Assembly: GCA_024331045.1 (NCBI GenBank)
Contig: JANDJC010000028.1
Span: 1 to 34,673 of the forward strand
Length of the DNA stretch: 34,673 bases
Direction: 5' to 3'
Source of the DNA: Nitrospira sp.
GTDB lineage: Bacteria; Nitrospirota; Nitrospiria; Nitrospirales; Nitrospiraceae
The notes beneath the pieces are model-generated. The model was not told the origin of the DNA, ran no database searches, and worked only from the letters and a program-made list of their open reading frames with translations. Positions 34,011 to 34,673 of the stretch are shown one piece after another; the first letter of the stretch is position 1, and the number at the start of each line of letters is the position of its first letter. Made by a program: the position numbers and the translations under genes.

Positions 34011-34091
34011 GGTCTCCCCCATTGGTCAGCGAATCCGTGCGGGTCTATTGTCGTGGCATCCCCGCACTTGGGTGCAGGGCTCCAGCTCACC

Positions 34092-34673
34092 TCACGCCGG
34101 CTGAAACGGCCAAAAGACCGGAATCAGCAACGTGGCCAAGATCCAAAAGAGAAAATTCAGCGGCGTACCGACACGCACAAAATCCGAAAATGAGTAGTGG
34201 CCAGGTCCATAGATCAGCGTATTTGTTTGATAGCCGACGGGAGTCATAAAACTCGCCGAGGCAGCGAAGGTAATAGCCATCAGAAATGGGCGAGGGTCCA
34301 GGTTCATCGATTGAGCCGCGGCGATGGCAATGGGTGCAAGCAGCGCGGCAGTCGCAGTGTTCGACATGGTCTCGGTGAGCAGCGAGGTCGCCAAGTACAA
34401 CGCCGACACAAGCGCCACGGGACCCCAGATCCCCACCGTGGCGATCAGCCACTTCGACAATAAGAGGGCGGTGCCGGTCTTTTCTAGTGCCACTCCCAGC
34501 GCAAGGACGCCGGCTAACAGAACAATAATTCTCCACTCGATGGCACTGTAAGCTTCCTGCATCGTCAAGCAGCCGGCCAGGATGAGCAGCACGCAGCCGG
34601 CGACAGCACTGACAACAATGGGAACGAGGTGGAGCGCCGCCGCTCCGACCACACCGGCGACGATCACAAGTGC
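34092..34673 (-). CDS. SLC13 (DASS)-type anion permease, C-terminal part, cut by window edge
   Basis: At least 193 C-terminal residues are present and the frame continues past the right edge. It is very hydrophobic, with [20 protein letters not shown], the SLC13 motif [20 protein letters not shown], and [20 protein letters not shown] followed by [19 protein letters not shown]. This end is typical of the SLC13/CitT-like permeases that often carry TrkA-C domains in the middle. Substrates in the family include sulfate, dicarboxylates and related anions; none can be chosen here. Same strand as the MscS gene, possibly cotranscribed with it. Confidence 0.88.
   Translation of the reverse strand, partial: ALVIVAGVVGAAALHLVPIVVSAVAGCVLLILAGCLTMQEAYSAIEWRIIVLLAGVLALGVALEKTGTALLLSKWLIATVGIWGPVALVSALYLATSLLTETMSNTATAALLAPIAIAAAQSMNLDPRPFLMAITFAASASFMTPVGYQTNTLIYGPGHYSFSDFVRVGTPLNFLFWILATLLIPVFWPFQPA

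Noticed and set aside
1..34673. CRISPR array, insertion sequence, prophage or rRNA genes
   Set aside because: No regularly spaced repeats, transposase, phage or ribosomal RNA sequence was recognised on either strand.

Overview
The window reads as chromosomal DNA of a G+C-rich Gram-negative bacterium. The best guess is a Nitrospira-like member of the Nitrospirota. The main reason is a complete group 3b (sulfhydrogenase-type) [NiFe]-hydrogenase locus, a type known from comammox Nitrospira, beside many envelope proteins (MlaA, AsmA-like, DUF1318, MscS). No marker gene is present, so the taxonomy is an inference.

Layout. 1-365: start of an mlaA gene running off the left edge. 366-3069: a gene-poor, decaying stretch holding a 27-residue membrane protein and a multiply frameshifted yqjG/ECM4 (glutathionyl-hydroquinone reductase) pseudogene. 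3070-4317: an exported TPR plus FGE-sulfatase-fold protein, followed by about 1.2 kb without a recognisable gene. 5492-6056: two small membrane proteins facing each other across paired hairpins. 6301-19814 (minus strand): a tight five-gene envelope operon read as AsmA-like protein, DUF1318 (YdbL-like) lipoprotein, a giant exported beta-propeller/TPR/CHAT (caspase-like) protein of 2601 residues, an SH3-like protein and an M48 metalloprotease. 20118-21310 (plus strand): a four-CBS protein and a small L7/L12-CTD-like membrane protein. 21596-31626 (plus strand): hydB-hydG-hydD-hydA, the maturation endopeptidase, then hypA-hypF-hypC-hypD-hypE. A sigma-54-like -24/-12 element sits 67 bp before hydB. 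31699-33008: a 55-residue exported protein and a coiled-coil membrane protein gene disrupted twice by short tandem duplications. 33114-34673 (minus strand): an MscS channel and the C-terminal part of an SLC13-type permease cut by the right edge.

How the genes work together. The hydrogenase block encodes a soluble NAD(P)-linked heterotetramer and nearly all of its cofactor assembly. HypF and HypE make cyanide, HypC and HypD assemble Fe(CN)2CO, HypA handles nickel, and the endopeptidase trims HydA. hypB is absent from the block. The minus-strand operon resembles the YdbH-YdbL intermembrane lipid-transport module, coupled to two different proteases, one caspase-like with a second, apparently dead CHAT-like module inside it. 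I consider this operon the most likely undescribed system in the window. A further theme is short tandem duplications (10-17 bp), two of which break a gene in exactly compensating phases.
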